Both the position numbers and the translations under genes were made by a program. From assembly GCF_002095395.1 (NCBI RefSeq), contig NZ_MJEI01000075.1, forward strand, positions 1 through 64,000: a stretch of 64,000 nt of DNA, given 5' to 3'. The stretch comes from Williamsia sp. 1135 (GTDB lineage: Bacteria; Actinomycetota; Actinomycetes; Mycobacteriales; Mycobacteriaceae). The first letter of the stretch is position 1, and every line of letters starts with the position of its first letter. Positions 10,735 through 19,370 of this stretch are shown one piece after another. The notes under the pieces are model-generated. The model was not told the DNA's origin, did not search any database, and saw only the letters and a list, made by a program, of their open reading frames with translations.

Positions 10735-12093
10735 TCAATCCCGTTTCGTCGTCGAGTACTCATGAGAACGATAGGCGATTGCCGGGCGGGCGACGACGTC
10801 GATCGCCAGCAGCGCGAGTACTGCGACGATTACCGTCACCATGACGACGAGCCCTGAGGGATAGTTCCAGAAGACGAGCACGATGATCGCCACCGCGACC
10901 ACGGCAACCCGCAACGGTGTCCGGAACCTCGCCGCAGCGGACTCGATCGGATGCGGAACACGGCCCGCGGCATTGCCTCTGGCCGCGTTCAGGCCACGGC
11001 CGAAGGCCTCACGCACCGCGGCAGCGGATCCGGATGACCCGGTGAGGTATCCGACCACGGCGATCACCACAGCGAGGACGGCAACTGCACGCAGCGTGGT
11101 ACGCAGCGGTACGAGGATGGTGTCGATGAGGACCCCTGCCGCTGCGGGAGAGAGCACGTCCGCGGGGACCGCATCGAGATACATCGACCGCCCGATACTG
11201 ATCGCGACGGCCAGCAGCGCCATGGCGACGGCGAGTGCGATCCCGAAGAGTGAGAACGCCTTTCTCCGGGAACCCCTGGGAGCGGCCCAGATCGCTGCAG
11301 CGCCGACCAGGAGTGTCAAGAACGGGAGGATCACCGATGCCTTGTCCAGTGCAGACACCGCTTTCTGAGCCTTGACCAGATCGGGAGACCGGAAGATGAC
11401 GAATGACTTGTTGATGTCGGGGATCTTGTCGGCAAACGAGAACCCGCGATCTTTCAAGGCATTTCGAACGTTGTCGATGATCGGGCCGAGTTCGATGCTG
11501 ACGGTGCCGTCGTCGCTGATGGCGATCTCGTCTTTCGTATCCCCGGTCAGAACCGCCGCGAGTCGTTGATGGGCGCGTCTGTTCGCCTCGATCCACAACG
11601 TTTCGAACTGATCGGACCTGACCAGCGCCGTGACTGCTTGCCGGATGAACGACTGTGCTTGTGAGGTGAGTACCGGCGCGAGACCGATGACGGCCGGCGG
11701 CACGTTGGGTGCGTTCTGGGTCAGCGCGGTCAGTGCGTCCTTGGTGACGTTCGCGATGTCGCCGCGCGCCATGATCTCCGCAGTGATCTGGTCGGCCAGT
11801 TCATCCTGCAGAACGGCGTTTCTCGCCAGCGGAGTCACGGTTGCGACGTAGCGGTCGGTGTCGAGGACCTCGCTGCGCGCAAAGCGCGCCAGCACAGCCG
11901 AGAACGCCAACACCGCAACCAAGATCAACAGCAGACCGGTCGCCGTCCACCGCAGTCCGCGCCGTTCGTTCGACGCTGCCGCCGCACCCGGGACTCCGGA
12001 CGCAGCCTGACGCTCGGCGAGTTCGCGCCTGAGACGTTCTAGTTCGGCGCGCTCGGTCGGTGTCAACGGTTCGTCGGCGCTCGGAGCCACCAT
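10735..12093 (-). CDS. Large integral membrane protein, function unknown
   Basis: A 452-aa protein not assigned to a characterised family. A short acidic cytoplasmic segment with a coiled-coil stretch (TERAELERLRRELAERQA, about 13-30) leads to a first membrane helix (about 50-70). A roughly 190-residue extracytoplasmic domain follows, beginning SEVLDTDRYVATVTPLARN. Four to five further helices come after residue 255 (ILPFLTLLVGAAAIWA onward), with a basic linker before the last two. This layout recurs in actinobacterial hypothetical membrane proteins. It is coupled to the DUF732 lipoprotein gene, so the two may act together in the envelope. Confidence 0.8.
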   Translation of the reverse strand: MVAPSADEPLTPTERAELERLRRELAERQAASGVPGAAAASNERRGLRWTATGLLLILVAVLAFSAVLARFARSEVLDTDRYVATVTPLARNAVLQDELADQITAEIMARGDIANVTKDALTALTQNAPNVPPAVIGLAPVLTSQAQSFIRQAVTALVRSDQFETLWIEANRRAHQRLAAVLTGDTKDEIAISDDGTVSIELGPIIDNVRNALKDRGFSFADKIPDINKSFVIFRSPDLVKAQKAVSALDKASVILPFLTLLVGAAAIWAAPRGSRRKAFSLFGIALAVAMALLAVAISIGRSMYLDAVPADVLSPAAAGVLIDTILVPLRTTLRAVAVLAVVIAVVGYLTGSSGSAAAVREAFGRGLNAARGNAAGRVPHPIESAAARFRTPLRVAVVAVAIIVLVFWNYPSGLVVMVTVIVAVLALLAIDVVARPAIAYRSHEYSTTKRD

Positions 12094-12247
12094 CGGTCGG
12101 CCTCATCTCATCGGTCGGATGCGCCACCGCGCGGCCGACGTCGCCGATCCGGCGGCTCCGCCGAACCCCCTCGGGAACGCGCTTCTGAACTCTGACCCAG
12201 GAGCGGCGCCGCCACATCATCCGAATCGGATGAGTAGATGGCGAGCC

Positions 12248-12727
12248 TCAGTGGCCGGGCAGCACGCAGACCGAGTCGATTCCGAGGACATGGTTCAGGC
12301 GCCCGAACGCCAGCCACGACCCCAGACACATGCTCAGTTCAACGATGTGTGTCTGGTTGTATGCCGCGGTCATCCGCGACCAGAAGTCCGTGTCGAGGCC
12401 GTGATGGTCGAGCGCATAACGTTCGGCGTATTCGGCGGCCAGTCGCGTGCGGTCGTCGAACGCGTCCGTGGTCCGCCAGTTCTGCACGGCCTCATCGAAC
12501 GTCGACTCGACCTTCTCGCCATCGCGTCCGGTCCGCCAGTCCTGACAGAACACACAACCGTTGATCTGCGCGATGCGCAGCCGCGCGGCCTCGAACTCAC
12601 GGAGACCGAGTGTGCTGTCGGAGTACACCTTCAAGGAGAAGTTGGCGGCTGCTCCGCCGATGCCGGGGACCATCTCACCCCAGACATAGTTGATGGGATC
12701 CTTGCCCTCGGGAACGTCGATGATCAT
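12248..12727 (-). CDS. AhpD/carboxymuconolactone decarboxylase family protein
   Basis: A 159-aa all-helical protein of the CMD/AhpD superfamily. The redox motif INGCVFCQDWR places a CxxC at Cys58 and Cys61, favouring an AhpD-like peroxidase or thiol-redox role over a true decarboxylase. LRIAQINGC and the later AAYNQTHIVELSMCLGSWLAFGR segment are typical. Its start overlaps the stop of the upstream dehydrogenase-like gene by 4 bp, so the pair is one operon, preceded by a KstR-like box. The partner reductase and substrate are unknown. Confidence 0.87.
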   Translation of the reverse strand: MIIDVPEGKDPINYVWGEMVPGIGGAAANFSLKVYSDSTLGLREFEAARLRIAQINGCVFCQDWRTGRDGEKVESTFDEAVQNWRTTDAFDDRTRLAAEYAERYALDHHGLDTDFWSRMTAAYNQTHIVELSMCLGSWLAFGRLNHVLGIDSVCVLPGH

Positions 12728-13818
12728 GCCGGTGCCATCCTCGTGAGTTTGCCGACCGCCGGGACGAGCGGTACGTCGAGTGCGTCATAGAGGCCGGGCC
12801 CCGCAGACCTGAGCCAGCCGATGGAGTTGACCAGACGTCCTACCGCGGTGGCGTTGCCACCCGCCGCACGGTTGCCGCCCTCATCTGTGGCCTCCACCGA
12901 GATCTCGATGCGCGGGCGGCCTTCGATGATGACCTTGTGGGCACCGTCTCCACCGTCGGGCGGCATCGGCCAGTCTGTGGCACAGGATGGATGGATCCGG
13001 GTGACGTGTTCGATGACGATCAACGGCTCACCGCCGACGATTCCCTGCACCTCGAACCGTATGGCACCCTGCGTGCCGGCCTCGAATGTCCCCATGTGCG
13101 CGGTTTCGACACCGGCCTCGAGAGGGCGCCGAAGGAGTGTCTCGCGGATTTCGTCGATCTCGACACCGAGTGCGCGGGCGATGAGCCTGATCTGCCCGCC
13201 CCACACCATGGTCGGAACCGACGGCGCCACCATCGGTGGCTCGTAGTCCATCGGTTGACCCATTCCGATGAGGTATCGGACGGAGTCGGGTTGGTCATAG
13301 GTGGTGTAGTCGAAGATCTCCTGGCAGCGAACCTGCTCTACCGTCGAGGCGAGCCCGCTCGCAAGTATGGGCAGGATGTCGTTGCCCCACCCGGGATCGA
13401 TGCCGGACACGAACAGCGAGCCACCGCCGTCGGCGATCGCCGCGAGGACCGGGTCCCGCAGTTCCGGCGGCGCAGAGGTGGGGTCGTACAGGGCATAGAG
13501 AGAAGGACTGACCACGGTGGCCCCGGCCCGGATGGCGCGGGTGATGTCGGTCAGTGCCTCATCGGGGCGGATGTCGCCGGACGCCGCGTAGACAACGGCG
13601 TCGGCGATGGCAAGTGCCTGCGAGATGTCGCCTGTCGCGGCGACTCCCAGCGTTCGTCCGACATCTGCGAGTTCACCGGCATCGCGTCCGGCCTTTGCAG
13701 TGTCGTGGACGACGACGCCGACAAGGTCGAGACCCGGATGGGCGTCGACGGCGCGAATCGCTGCGCGACCGACGTTCCCGGTACCCCAGACCACTACTCG
13801 AATCGAAGTTGAGCTCAT
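12724..13818 (-). CDS. DapB-like NAD(P)-dependent dehydrogenase
   Basis: A 364-aa protein with an N-terminal Rossmann fold, VVVWGTGNVGRAAIRAVDAHP (about residues 8-28), followed by a domain like that of dihydrodipicolinate reductase/2,4-diaminopentanoate dehydrogenase. It has the family motif GSLFVSGIDPGWGNDILPILASGL in the middle. Such proteins are frequent in Mycobacteriales (M. tuberculosis Rv1059 is a likely relative, from memory) and are distinct from the lysine-pathway DapB. The downstream AhpD-like gene overlaps it by 4 bp. The upstream region carries a perfect match to the KstR consensus 13-26 bp before the ATG, suggesting control by lipid or steroid metabolites. Confidence 0.85.
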   Translation of the reverse strand: MSSTSIRVVVWGTGNVGRAAIRAVDAHPGLDLVGVVVHDTAKAGRDAGELADVGRTLGVAATGDISQALAIADAVVYAASGDIRPDEALTDITRAIRAGATVVSPSLYALYDPTSAPPELRDPVLAAIADGGGSLFVSGIDPGWGNDILPILASGLASTVEQVRCQEIFDYTTYDQPDSVRYLIGMGQPMDYEPPMVAPSVPTMVWGGQIRLIARALGVEIDEIRETLLRRPLEAGVETAHMGTFEAGTQGAIRFEVQGIVGGEPLIVIEHVTRIHPSCATDWPMPPDGGDGAHKVIIEGRPRIEISVEATDEGGNRAAGGNATAVGRLVNSIGWLRSAGPGLYDALDVPLVPAVGKLTRMAPA

Positions 13819-13830
13819 GATCCGACGATA

Positions 13831-13844
13831 TAGAACACGTTCCA
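13831..13844. promoter_or_regulatory. KstR-type operator upstream of the dehydrogenase operon
   Basis: TAGAACACGTTCCA matches the mycobacterial KstR consensus TNNAACNNGTTNNA at every fixed position. It sits 13 bp upstream of the leftward ATG at 13818, close enough to cover the promoter. A near-identical core (AGAACACGTTCTA, reverse strand) precedes the lipid operon at 36545. Confidence 0.65.
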
Positions 13845-14216
13845 GTTTTTCCGGAAGTCGAGATTATCGGAGTCGGTGGAGGTCTGGGAGCGGGTCGACG
13901 TCCGAGTGGGACTCAGCCGGATCGGCGCGTAGCTCGTCAACGGAACAAAAAACGAAATCTGATTCAGGATCTCACCCGTTCGAGAAAAGTGCAGACGACT
14001 GAATGGAACATGTTCCCCTTTTGAACGTATTCCGACTTACGGCCGATGGGTTATTATTCCGGGGTAAGAACTATTGGTTGGAAAACTCAGCGACTTGCGC
14101 GACCTTGGATGGACTGGTGTCGAAATGCGTTCCGAAGATGCGCAGTCACTTGATCGAGTGACAGACATTGGGGCGTGGAGCATGATTGGCTGGTCGGCGT
14201 TGGGGGGACGACATTG
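13845..14216. other. AT-richer intergenic stretch
   Basis: Apart from the palindrome at 14004-14017, nothing with coding character is visible. Composition is noticeably richer in A and T than the surrounding genes, for example around 14020-14070. Short open frames in this stretch begin or end without conserved domains and look like noise. Confidence 0.6.
14004..14017. promoter_or_regulatory. Second KstR-like palindrome
   Basis: GGAACATGTTCC is a perfect 12-bp palindrome; in the 14-bp frame it matches TNNAACNNGTTNNA except for the last base. It lies between the leftward dehydrogenase operon and the rightward hypothetical gene, about 200 bp from either start, so its target is uncertain. Confidence 0.45.
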
Positions 14217-14693
14217 ATGAGATCGGATTCGGGAGCAATCGAATTGATCGCCACACTGCGCCGGTGCCAAGCTGCAGGCGACGCGGACGCCCTCTACTTC
14301 TGCGCGGCATGGCTGCACGGGTGCGGGGATCGTGACGCGAACTCTGCGCTGTCCTTGCTCGTTCACGACGGCGACCTGGGAACCGAGGCGATTGACGCCG
14401 CGCTACGTCAGCTGGCCCGACAGCGGTTTGAGGACCTGGTGCAATGGTGCATCGAGACCGCAAGCGTCCTGAACGGCGGGGTGCCTCCCGACCCGTCTGT
14501 CTGGCTTCCGGGACTCACATACGCACTTCGCCGAGACGATTTCCAACTGATCGCGGGTATACATCGGGTAGCGCTGGCGGATATGGCCCTGCTGACGTGT
14601 TCCGATGCGGTGCTGTCCCGTAATGCAACTCATATTCGGGCCTACCAGACGGTGCGAGCCGCTTTGTTGGGCCGGGCAGCTGCTCGGAACTGA
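14217..14693 (+). CDS. Hypothetical protein, no recognised domain
   Basis: A 158-aa, mostly helical, soluble protein. It contains a run of short helical blocks (IELIATLRRCQAAGDADALYFCAAW, LLVHDGDLGTEAIDAALRQLARQRFEDLVQWCIETA) that give a faint repeat-protein impression. I do not recognise it. The ATG after GGGGGGACGAC was preferred over a GTG at 14175 that lacks a ribosome site. It is a lone gene between AT-richer spacers, with a perfect 16-bp palindrome 8 bp past its stop. Its position and flanking composition are compatible with acquisition by transfer, but that is speculative. Confidence 0.55.
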   Translation: MRSDSGAIELIATLRRCQAAGDADALYFCAAWLHGCGDRDANSALSLLVHDGDLGTEAIDAALRQLARQRFEDLVQWCIETASVLNGGVPPDPSVWLPGLTYALRRDDFQLIAGIHRVALADMALLTCSDAVLSRNATHIRAYQTVRAALLGRAAARN

Positions 14694-14701
14694 TCGATAA
14701 T

Positions 14702-14717
14702 TGGGTCATATGACCCA
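14702..14717. promoter_or_regulatory. Perfect 16-bp palindrome
   Basis: TGGGTCATATGACCCA is self-complementary over all 16 bases, with no loop. It lies 8 bp after the hypothetical gene's stop. Lacking a loop and a T-run, it resembles a protein-binding site more than a terminator. Confidence 0.5.
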
Positions 14718-14992
14718 GTTCTGGAGGCGCATCTTCTTTGTCGAATACCTTCCGGATACGTGCCGAGGCATTCCTTCAAGATAGTGATTAGTCGGTCTGA
14801 CAGCGTGAATAATTCCAGATCCTGCCCAAGGACGCGTTTATCCGACTTTCTGGTCTGTGGTGGATTTGTGAAATGGTGGGGTGTTCGTGAATTCACTCAT
14901 GCGAAATCTTTTCGGAATGGCGCATCGTCGTCGCGGGGGACTGTCGGCGGTGGGTGATTGCCCGCGTACGGTGTGCGTCGGGAGGAGTCATC
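14718..14992. other. AT-richer intergenic stretch before the DUF309 gene
   Basis: No gene is apparent. It includes a second short perfect palindrome, GTGAATTCAC at 14887-14896, and a related GTGAATAATTC at about 14803, which may be paired regulator sites. Confidence 0.45.
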
Positions 14993-15424
14993 ATGACCAC
15001 CAGAGATCGTGACGATGACGGCAGGGCGCGTCAGGCGAGGCCGCGTGATGCGCTCGGTCGACCCCTCACTTATGGCGAGAAGGGCGTCGAGCCGGTCTCG
15101 GAGGAGCCGATGCCGCCTGAGCAGACCCTCGAGGTCGCGCGCGACCTGGTGTGCGCCGGCCGCCCGTTCTCCGCGCATGAGGTCCTCGAGGTTCGTTGGA
15201 AGACCGGACCCGATGGCGAGCGTCCACTGTGGCAGGGACTCGCACAATTGTGCGTCGCCCTCACCCACGCCGCGCGTGGCAACGCGGTCGGTGCCGACCG
15301 GCTCCTCAGGCGAGGCGCACGACACCTCGTCGCCTACCGCGAGTCCTCGGGACCACTCTACGGTCTCGACTTGGACGCGGTGATCGGTGAAGTACGCGCC
15401 CGAATAGGCGCCGAGTCCGACTGA
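14993..15424 (+). CDS. DUF309 domain protein
   Basis: A 143-aa protein. A charged, probably disordered N terminus of about 40 residues precedes the DUF309 helical domain, with the family core CAGRPFSAHEVLEVRWKTGP (about 59-78) and LWQGLAQLCVALTHAARGNAVGADRLLRRGARHL. The start is fixed by a strong GGGAGGAG nine bases before the ATG. The function of DUF309 proteins is unknown. It stands alone, with the convergent HugZ-like gene ending 16 bp beyond. Confidence 0.9.
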   Translation: MTTRDRDDDGRARQARPRDALGRPLTYGEKGVEPVSEEPMPPEQTLEVARDLVCAGRPFSAHEVLEVRWKTGPDGERPLWQGLAQLCVALTHAARGNAVGADRLLRRGARHLVAYRESSGPLYGLDLDAVIGEVRARIGAESD

Positions 15425-15440
15425 GGCGTGGAGCGGGAGA

Positions 15441-16241
15441 CTAGGCTCGAGTACGCGCCCGGCGCGCAAGATCAACTGTTGCCGAACGTAGTTCGGTCAA
15501 TGCGTCGATCGGTTCCGAATAGCCGACCCGGGTATACGCGATGCCCCGGGGAGTATGGACTCGTAAGTCGAGTCCATAGCGATCGGCGCCGGTGCACACG
15601 GCCGCAGTGGTATCCGGGAACCCGCCGAGAGTCTGTGCCATCGCCAGCAGCGAATCAGCATGGTCGTCGTTGAGATGGACGATCGCACCCGCAGCACCGG
15701 GCGACACCGGATCGGGTGCGGCGGCCGCGTAGTCGGCGGCGCTCGCCGAATCCATGCGTCCGTAGCCGCCGACCCAGCGGACTCTTTCCACCCGCAGTAC
15801 CCAGATCGAGAAATCACTGAAGTCGATGTAGTACTTCGCGGCCGGCACGCCGGCGAGATGGGCCTCCCGGGCGGCCGTCAATTCATCGCCGGTCGGCCGT
15901 TCGACGTGGCCGGCGAGGGTGATCCGGGCACTGGCCAGGGGATCGGCTTCGGCATTCGGCGCGACTATGGCGATACTGGCGCGGCCATCGCCTGCCAGGT
16001 TGCGGCCGTGCTCTGCCATGTGCGAAACACAGAGGACGGGAGAGCCCGCGAGCAGACCGTAGGTGATTAAGGACGCCCACGGCGAACCGTCGGACGTGAG
16101 GCTCGCGAGGGTGCCGATGTTGCTGGATCCGGCGATCGTGCGCGCCTCTTCGGCAGCGGAGGGCCGCCTGGCGTCGGCGACGTCGCTCAGGGGCGGTGGA
16201 ACGGAGGGCGCGTCGCCGGGGTCGCCGTGATCGAGAGACAT
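15441..16241 (-). CDS. HugZ-like protein (PNPOx-like barrel plus DUF2470)
   Basis: A 266-aa protein. The N-terminal half is a pyridoxamine-5-phosphate-oxidase-like split barrel (SSNIGTLASLTSDGSPWASLITYGL, about 39-63; WVLRVERVRWVGGYGRM, about 147-163). The C-terminal DUF2470 region begins AIVHLNDDHADSLLAMAQTLGG and contains YGLDLRVHTPRGIAYTRVGYSEPI. This architecture is shared with haem-degrading HugZ and with glutamyl-tRNA-reductase-binding-like proteins, so haem or flavin binding is plausible. It is convergent with DUF309 and divergent, by 44 bp, from the VOC gene. Confidence 0.88.
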   Translation of the reverse strand: MSLDHGDPGDAPSVPPPLSDVADARRPSAAEEARTIAGSSNIGTLASLTSDGSPWASLITYGLLAGSPVLCVSHMAEHGRNLAGDGRASIAIVAPNAEADPLASARITLAGHVERPTGDELTAAREAHLAGVPAAKYYIDFSDFSIWVLRVERVRWVGGYGRMDSASAADYAAAAPDPVSPGAAGAIVHLNDDHADSLLAMAQTLGGFPDTTAAVCTGADRYGLDLRVHTPRGIAYTRVGYSEPIDALTELRSATVDLARRARTRA

Positions 16242-16285
16242 GGTCGAAACGGTACTCGACCGGTCGTGCGTGGTTCGATGAACTC

Positions 16286-16971
16286 ATGACTGATCTGGCG
16301 AAGACGGCTCTGGGATCGTCGGTGCTCGTTGTGGCCTGCGATGATGTCGACCGGTCCGGCGCGGCCTACCGGCAGCTGCTCGGCGACGATCTGCGCGTGC
16401 GCAACGGATCTGTCGAGTTGACCCGCACCGCCGGGTCACACCGGGCCTTCTTCGCCGTCGACGATCACCTGGCGACGACGACACTGCTGCGTCGCCGGGG
16501 AATGGATCTCGACGAGGTGACTCCGACGCGCGCCGTATCTTCAGGTGTGCCGGCGGTGGGTGTGGTGGCTGCGTCGGAGTTGCCATCCGGGCCGGATGCC
16601 GGCGATATCGAGTCGATCGACCATCTCGTCTTCAACGCGGCCGACAGGGACGCCGCCGTAGCGTTGTTCGCCGGGTCTCTCGGGCTCGACTTTCGTCTGG
16701 AGCAGGCCATTCACGACGGAATCCACCAACTCTTCTTTCGCAGTACCCAGGTGGTGGTCGAGGTGGTGATCGGGGCACAGGGGCAGGATGAGGAGGCGAC
16801 TGCATCGCTGTGGGGAATCGCGTGGCGGTCTCGCGACATCGGCGAAACCCACCGAGATTGTCGGATGATGGGATGTCCCTGAGTGAGATCCGAGTCGGTC
16901 GCAAGCCCGGCACCAGCGTGTTCACCATCAGGGAAGCGGCGTTCGGCCTCCCGACGCTTGTCCTGGGCTGA
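16286..16971 (+). pseudogene. VOC/glyoxalase-like gene with a -1 frameshift near its 3' end
   Basis: Reads as a two-domain vicinal-oxygen-chelate protein. The first frame runs 198 codons from an ATG (MTDLAKTALGSSVLVVACDD) through IDHLVFNAADRDAAVALFAGSLGLDF and WGIAWRSRDIGETHR, then stops at 16882. The missing tail appears in another frame from about 16858: LSDDGMSLSEIRVGRKPGTS, then VFTIREAAFGLPTLVLG and stop, which is the usual end of this family. Insertion of one base near 16856-16858 would restore a roughly 228-aa protein. It is either a real mutation, leaving a product without its last beta-strands, or a sequencing error. Confidence 0.8.
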
Positions 16972-16978
16972 AGCCGGC

Positions 16979-17042
16979 GCTGCCGAGTGAGCCTGAGCCC
17001 CGGCCACTTTCGGTGGCCGCGTGGTGCACACTCGGTGGCAGC
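16979..17042. terminator. Nested double hairpin after the VOC gene
   Basis: An inner perfect 7-bp stem (CGGCCAC/GTGGCCG, 5-nt loop, 17001-17019) is enclosed by an outer inverted repeat, GCTGCCGAGTG against CACTCGGTGGCAGC with a 3-nt bulge. The structure begins 8 bp past the VOC stop. It probably ends transcription, though there is no T-run. Confidence 0.6.
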
Positions 17043-17161
17043 CCGCGAGTGATACCGCCAACGCGGCGCGCCACGAGTAAACTCAGCGCGTCTGCAGGCG
17101 GTGCACGTGTGCGGTGAGACAGCGCCTTGCGCGCAGAACTCGACATCGATACGGGGAGCGA

Positions 17162-18079
17162 ATGTTGCGGTTTGCAGGGAGTCCGACGCGGGGAGCAACG
17201 TCGCGCTGGAGCCTGCGACGGGAAATTGCGATCACCGTTCGGCTCAACGCGGACAACGTCTGGGTTGCGAGTCTGCCCCCACTGCTCTTCACGCTCACCG
17301 CTGCGCTGCGTTTCGAACTCTCGGGATTCGATCTGGCTGTCGCGCTGCTGCAGGGTCTCGTGTGGTCACTGCTCTTCATCTACGTCTTCGACACGGCCAA
17401 CCAAGCAGGTGGTTCGCAAGAGGACCACACCAACAAGCCGTACCGTCCCATCCCGGCCGGGATGGTCACGCCAGAGGGCATGTGGCGACGGAGCTATGTC
17501 AGCTCGGCGATCTTCGTGGCCCTGTCGGCGTTCCTCAGTCCGGTCACCTGCGTCATGGCGATCGTGTGGGTGGCGACCGTTCAGGTGACCCACCACCTGC
17601 TCCGGCCGCGGCACTATCGCTACTGGAAGCCCGTCACAACCTGGGTTGGGGCGATCGCGCAGCTCGCGGGCGCCTGGGCCATCGCACACCCTCTCGATGA
17701 CGTCGGGTGGTATTGGACGGTGGTGATCGCGACGATGTTCATCATCCCGCTGCCGATCGAGGACGTGCGTGACATGCCGGGCGACGAACAGTCCGGACGA
17801 GTGACCTACCCGTTGCGTTACGGGGCCGTGCCGGTCCGGCGTTGGTTCGTGGTGATGATGGCAGTGTGGCCGGTCGTGGCGTACCTGCTCTTGTTCCACG
17901 GTAGCGGGGCCTCACGCGCGGCCGTCCTCACCGCCGCCGCTCTCATGGCGGCGCTCTGCTGGCCTACCGCGGTGTTGACCGGAATCCGCGATACCTACTC
18001 GCGAAACCGGTTGGCATACAAGTTGTACAGCTTTGTCCATGTTGTGCTCGTCGGATGCGCCCTGCTCCTCCTGTCGTGA
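17162..18079 (+). CDS. UbiA family prenyltransferase
   Basis: A 305-aa intramembrane prenyltransferase with about eight helices. The first aspartate-rich region reads [20 protein letters not shown] (about 77-96), with the N-x7-D spacing and the [10 protein letters not shown] continuation typical of the family. The second is [11 protein letters not shown] (about 198-208). Such enzymes transfer an isoprenoid chain from its diphosphate to an aromatic or other acceptor in the membrane. The ATG follows GGGGAGCGA; a GTG at 17114 is less well supported. No neighbouring gene points to menaquinone synthesis, so it may serve a specialised meroterpenoid route. Confidence 0.87.
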   Translation: MLRFAGSPTRGATSRWSLRREIAITVRLNADNVWVASLPPLLFTLTAALRFELSGFDLAVALLQGLVWSLLFIYVFDTANQAGGSQEDHTNKPYRPIPAGMVTPEGMWRRSYVSSAIFVALSAFLSPVTCVMAIVWVATVQVTHHLLRPRHYRYWKPVTTWVGAIAQLAGAWAIAHPLDDVGWYWTVVIATMFIIPLPIEDVRDMPGDEQSGRVTYPLRYGAVPVRRWFVVMMAVWPVVAYLLLFHGSGASRAAVLTAAALMAALCWPTAVLTGIRDTYSRNRLAYKLYSFVHVVLVGCALLLLS

Positions 18080-18152
18080 GCTCGACCCTCCACCGATGAG
18101 ATCGGGCGGTCCCGGTGGTCTGATGGAGACCAGCTTCGATACGGAGATCACC

Positions 18153-18419
18153 ATGCTTGACAAGACATTCACCGAGACGCTGCAAAAGAGTCCGGCCAAA
18201 GGCGGTTGGACCTACATCGTCTGGCCGGACTCGGCGACGTTCTTCGGAACCCGCGGATTGGTGAAGGTGCGCGGCACCGTCGACGGTCACCCGTTCACGA
18301 GTTCGTTCATGGCGTTGGGGGATGGCCGGCACAAGCTGCCCATCAGAGCTGACCTCCGCGCTGTACTCGGCAAGGAGGCCGGAGCTACGGTGACCATCCA
18401 TTTGACGGAGGGGCTCTGA
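18153..18419 (+). CDS. DUF1905 protein
   Basis: An 88-aa protein covering one DUF1905 domain, a small beta-barrel. Family features are [20 protein letters not shown] (about 5-24), then [20 protein letters not shown] and the closing [10 protein letters not shown]. The ATG with GGAG seven bases upstream was chosen over ATG 18123, which would add residues outside the domain. DUF1905 is often fused to a YdeI-like domain, which is absent here. Function unknown; it stands between UbiA and the DUF1295 gene on the same strand. Confidence 0.85.
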   Translation: MLDKTFTETLQKSPAKGGWTYIVWPDSATFFGTRGLVKVRGTVDGHPFTSSFMALGDGRHKLPIRADLRAVLGKEAGATVTIHLTEGL

Positions 18420-18488
18420 GCCGTCCGCGGCGAGCACGCCCGCGAAGGCGCCGCGAAAACCGGTGAGCAGCTGGCAGTATCAGGAGTC

Positions 18489-19370
18489 GTGACCAAGAAC
18501 GCATCCTTCGTCCGTGTCGGCGTCGCCTACCTCCTGGCCTTTCTCGTGGCCGCAGTGTGGCTTGCTGTCGGCCCCGACACGTCCTGGCTGTGGCTCGACA
18601 CCCTCATCGCAGACCTGCTGGCCACGCTGGTGATCTTCACATTCAGTCGGTTACACAAGAACTCGAGCTTCTACGATGCCTACTGGAGCGTGGTGCCACC
18701 GGTCCTGATGATCTATTGGTGGGCGGCTGGCGATGTCGGGCTCGACGCGGTGCACTGCTGGTTGATACTCGTCGTGGTCCTCCTGTGGGCAGTTCGATTG
18801 ACGGCGAACTGGGCGTACGCCTTTCCCGGTCTCCACCATGAGGACTGGCGCTATGGAATGCTCCGGGGCCGTGCCGGGCGCTGGGAGTTCCTCACCGATC
18901 TTGCTGCCATCCATCTGATCTCCACGCTGCAGGTGTTCCTCGGGATGCTCCCGGTCTATGTGGCCGTCACCCGAACGGGTGACCAGCTGATCTGGCTCGC
19001 GGGCCTCGCGTTCGTCGTCGGAACAGCGGCCGTGATCCTCGAATACGTCGCCGATGGGCAGATGCACCGGTTCGTCCGCGATCGAAGTCCCGGGGAGGTG
19101 ATGGACCAGGGTCTGTGGAGCTGGTCTCGTCATCCCAACTACTTCGGTGAGTTCGGTTTCTGGTTCTCTTTGGCGCTCTTCGGGGTCGCCGCAGCTCCCG
19201 CCGACGCATGGTGGCTGTTCGCAGGTGCTGCAGCGATGCTGGCGATGTTCCTCGGGGCCAGCATCCCGATGATGGAGCAGCGCAGCCTCGAGCGGCGGCC
19301 CGACTACCAATCCGTCATCGACCGGGTGTCACGATTCGTGCCCCGGCCGCCGCGCAAGGTGACGGTGTGA
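18489..19370 (+). CDS. DUF1295 / steroid 5-alpha-reductase-like membrane enzyme
   Basis: A 293-aa membrane protein with about seven helices. The DUF1295 core is recognisable: RLHKNSSFYDAYWSVVPP near residue 54, WAYAFPGLHHEDWRYG, LEYVADGQMHRFV, and the C-terminal WSRHPNYFGEFGFWFSLALFGVA, whose HPNYFGE motif is the NADPH-binding signature of this reductase and methyltransferase fold. GTG start with AGGAG just upstream. Its stop overlaps the start of the FAD oxidoreductase gene by 4 bp, so the two form an operon, suggesting that the oxidoreductase handles electrons for, or a product of, this enzyme. Substrate unknown. Confidence 0.88.
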   Translation: MTKNASFVRVGVAYLLAFLVAAVWLAVGPDTSWLWLDTLIADLLATLVIFTFSRLHKNSSFYDAYWSVVPPVLMIYWWAAGDVGLDAVHCWLILVVVLLWAVRLTANWAYAFPGLHHEDWRYGMLRGRAGRWEFLTDLAAIHLISTLQVFLGMLPVYVAVTRTGDQLIWLAGLAFVVGTAAVILEYVADGQMHRFVRDRSPGEVMDQGLWSWSRHPNYFGEFGFWFSLALFGVAAAPADAWWLFAGAAAMLAMFLGASIPMMEQRSLERRPDYQSVIDRVSRFVPRPPRKVTV

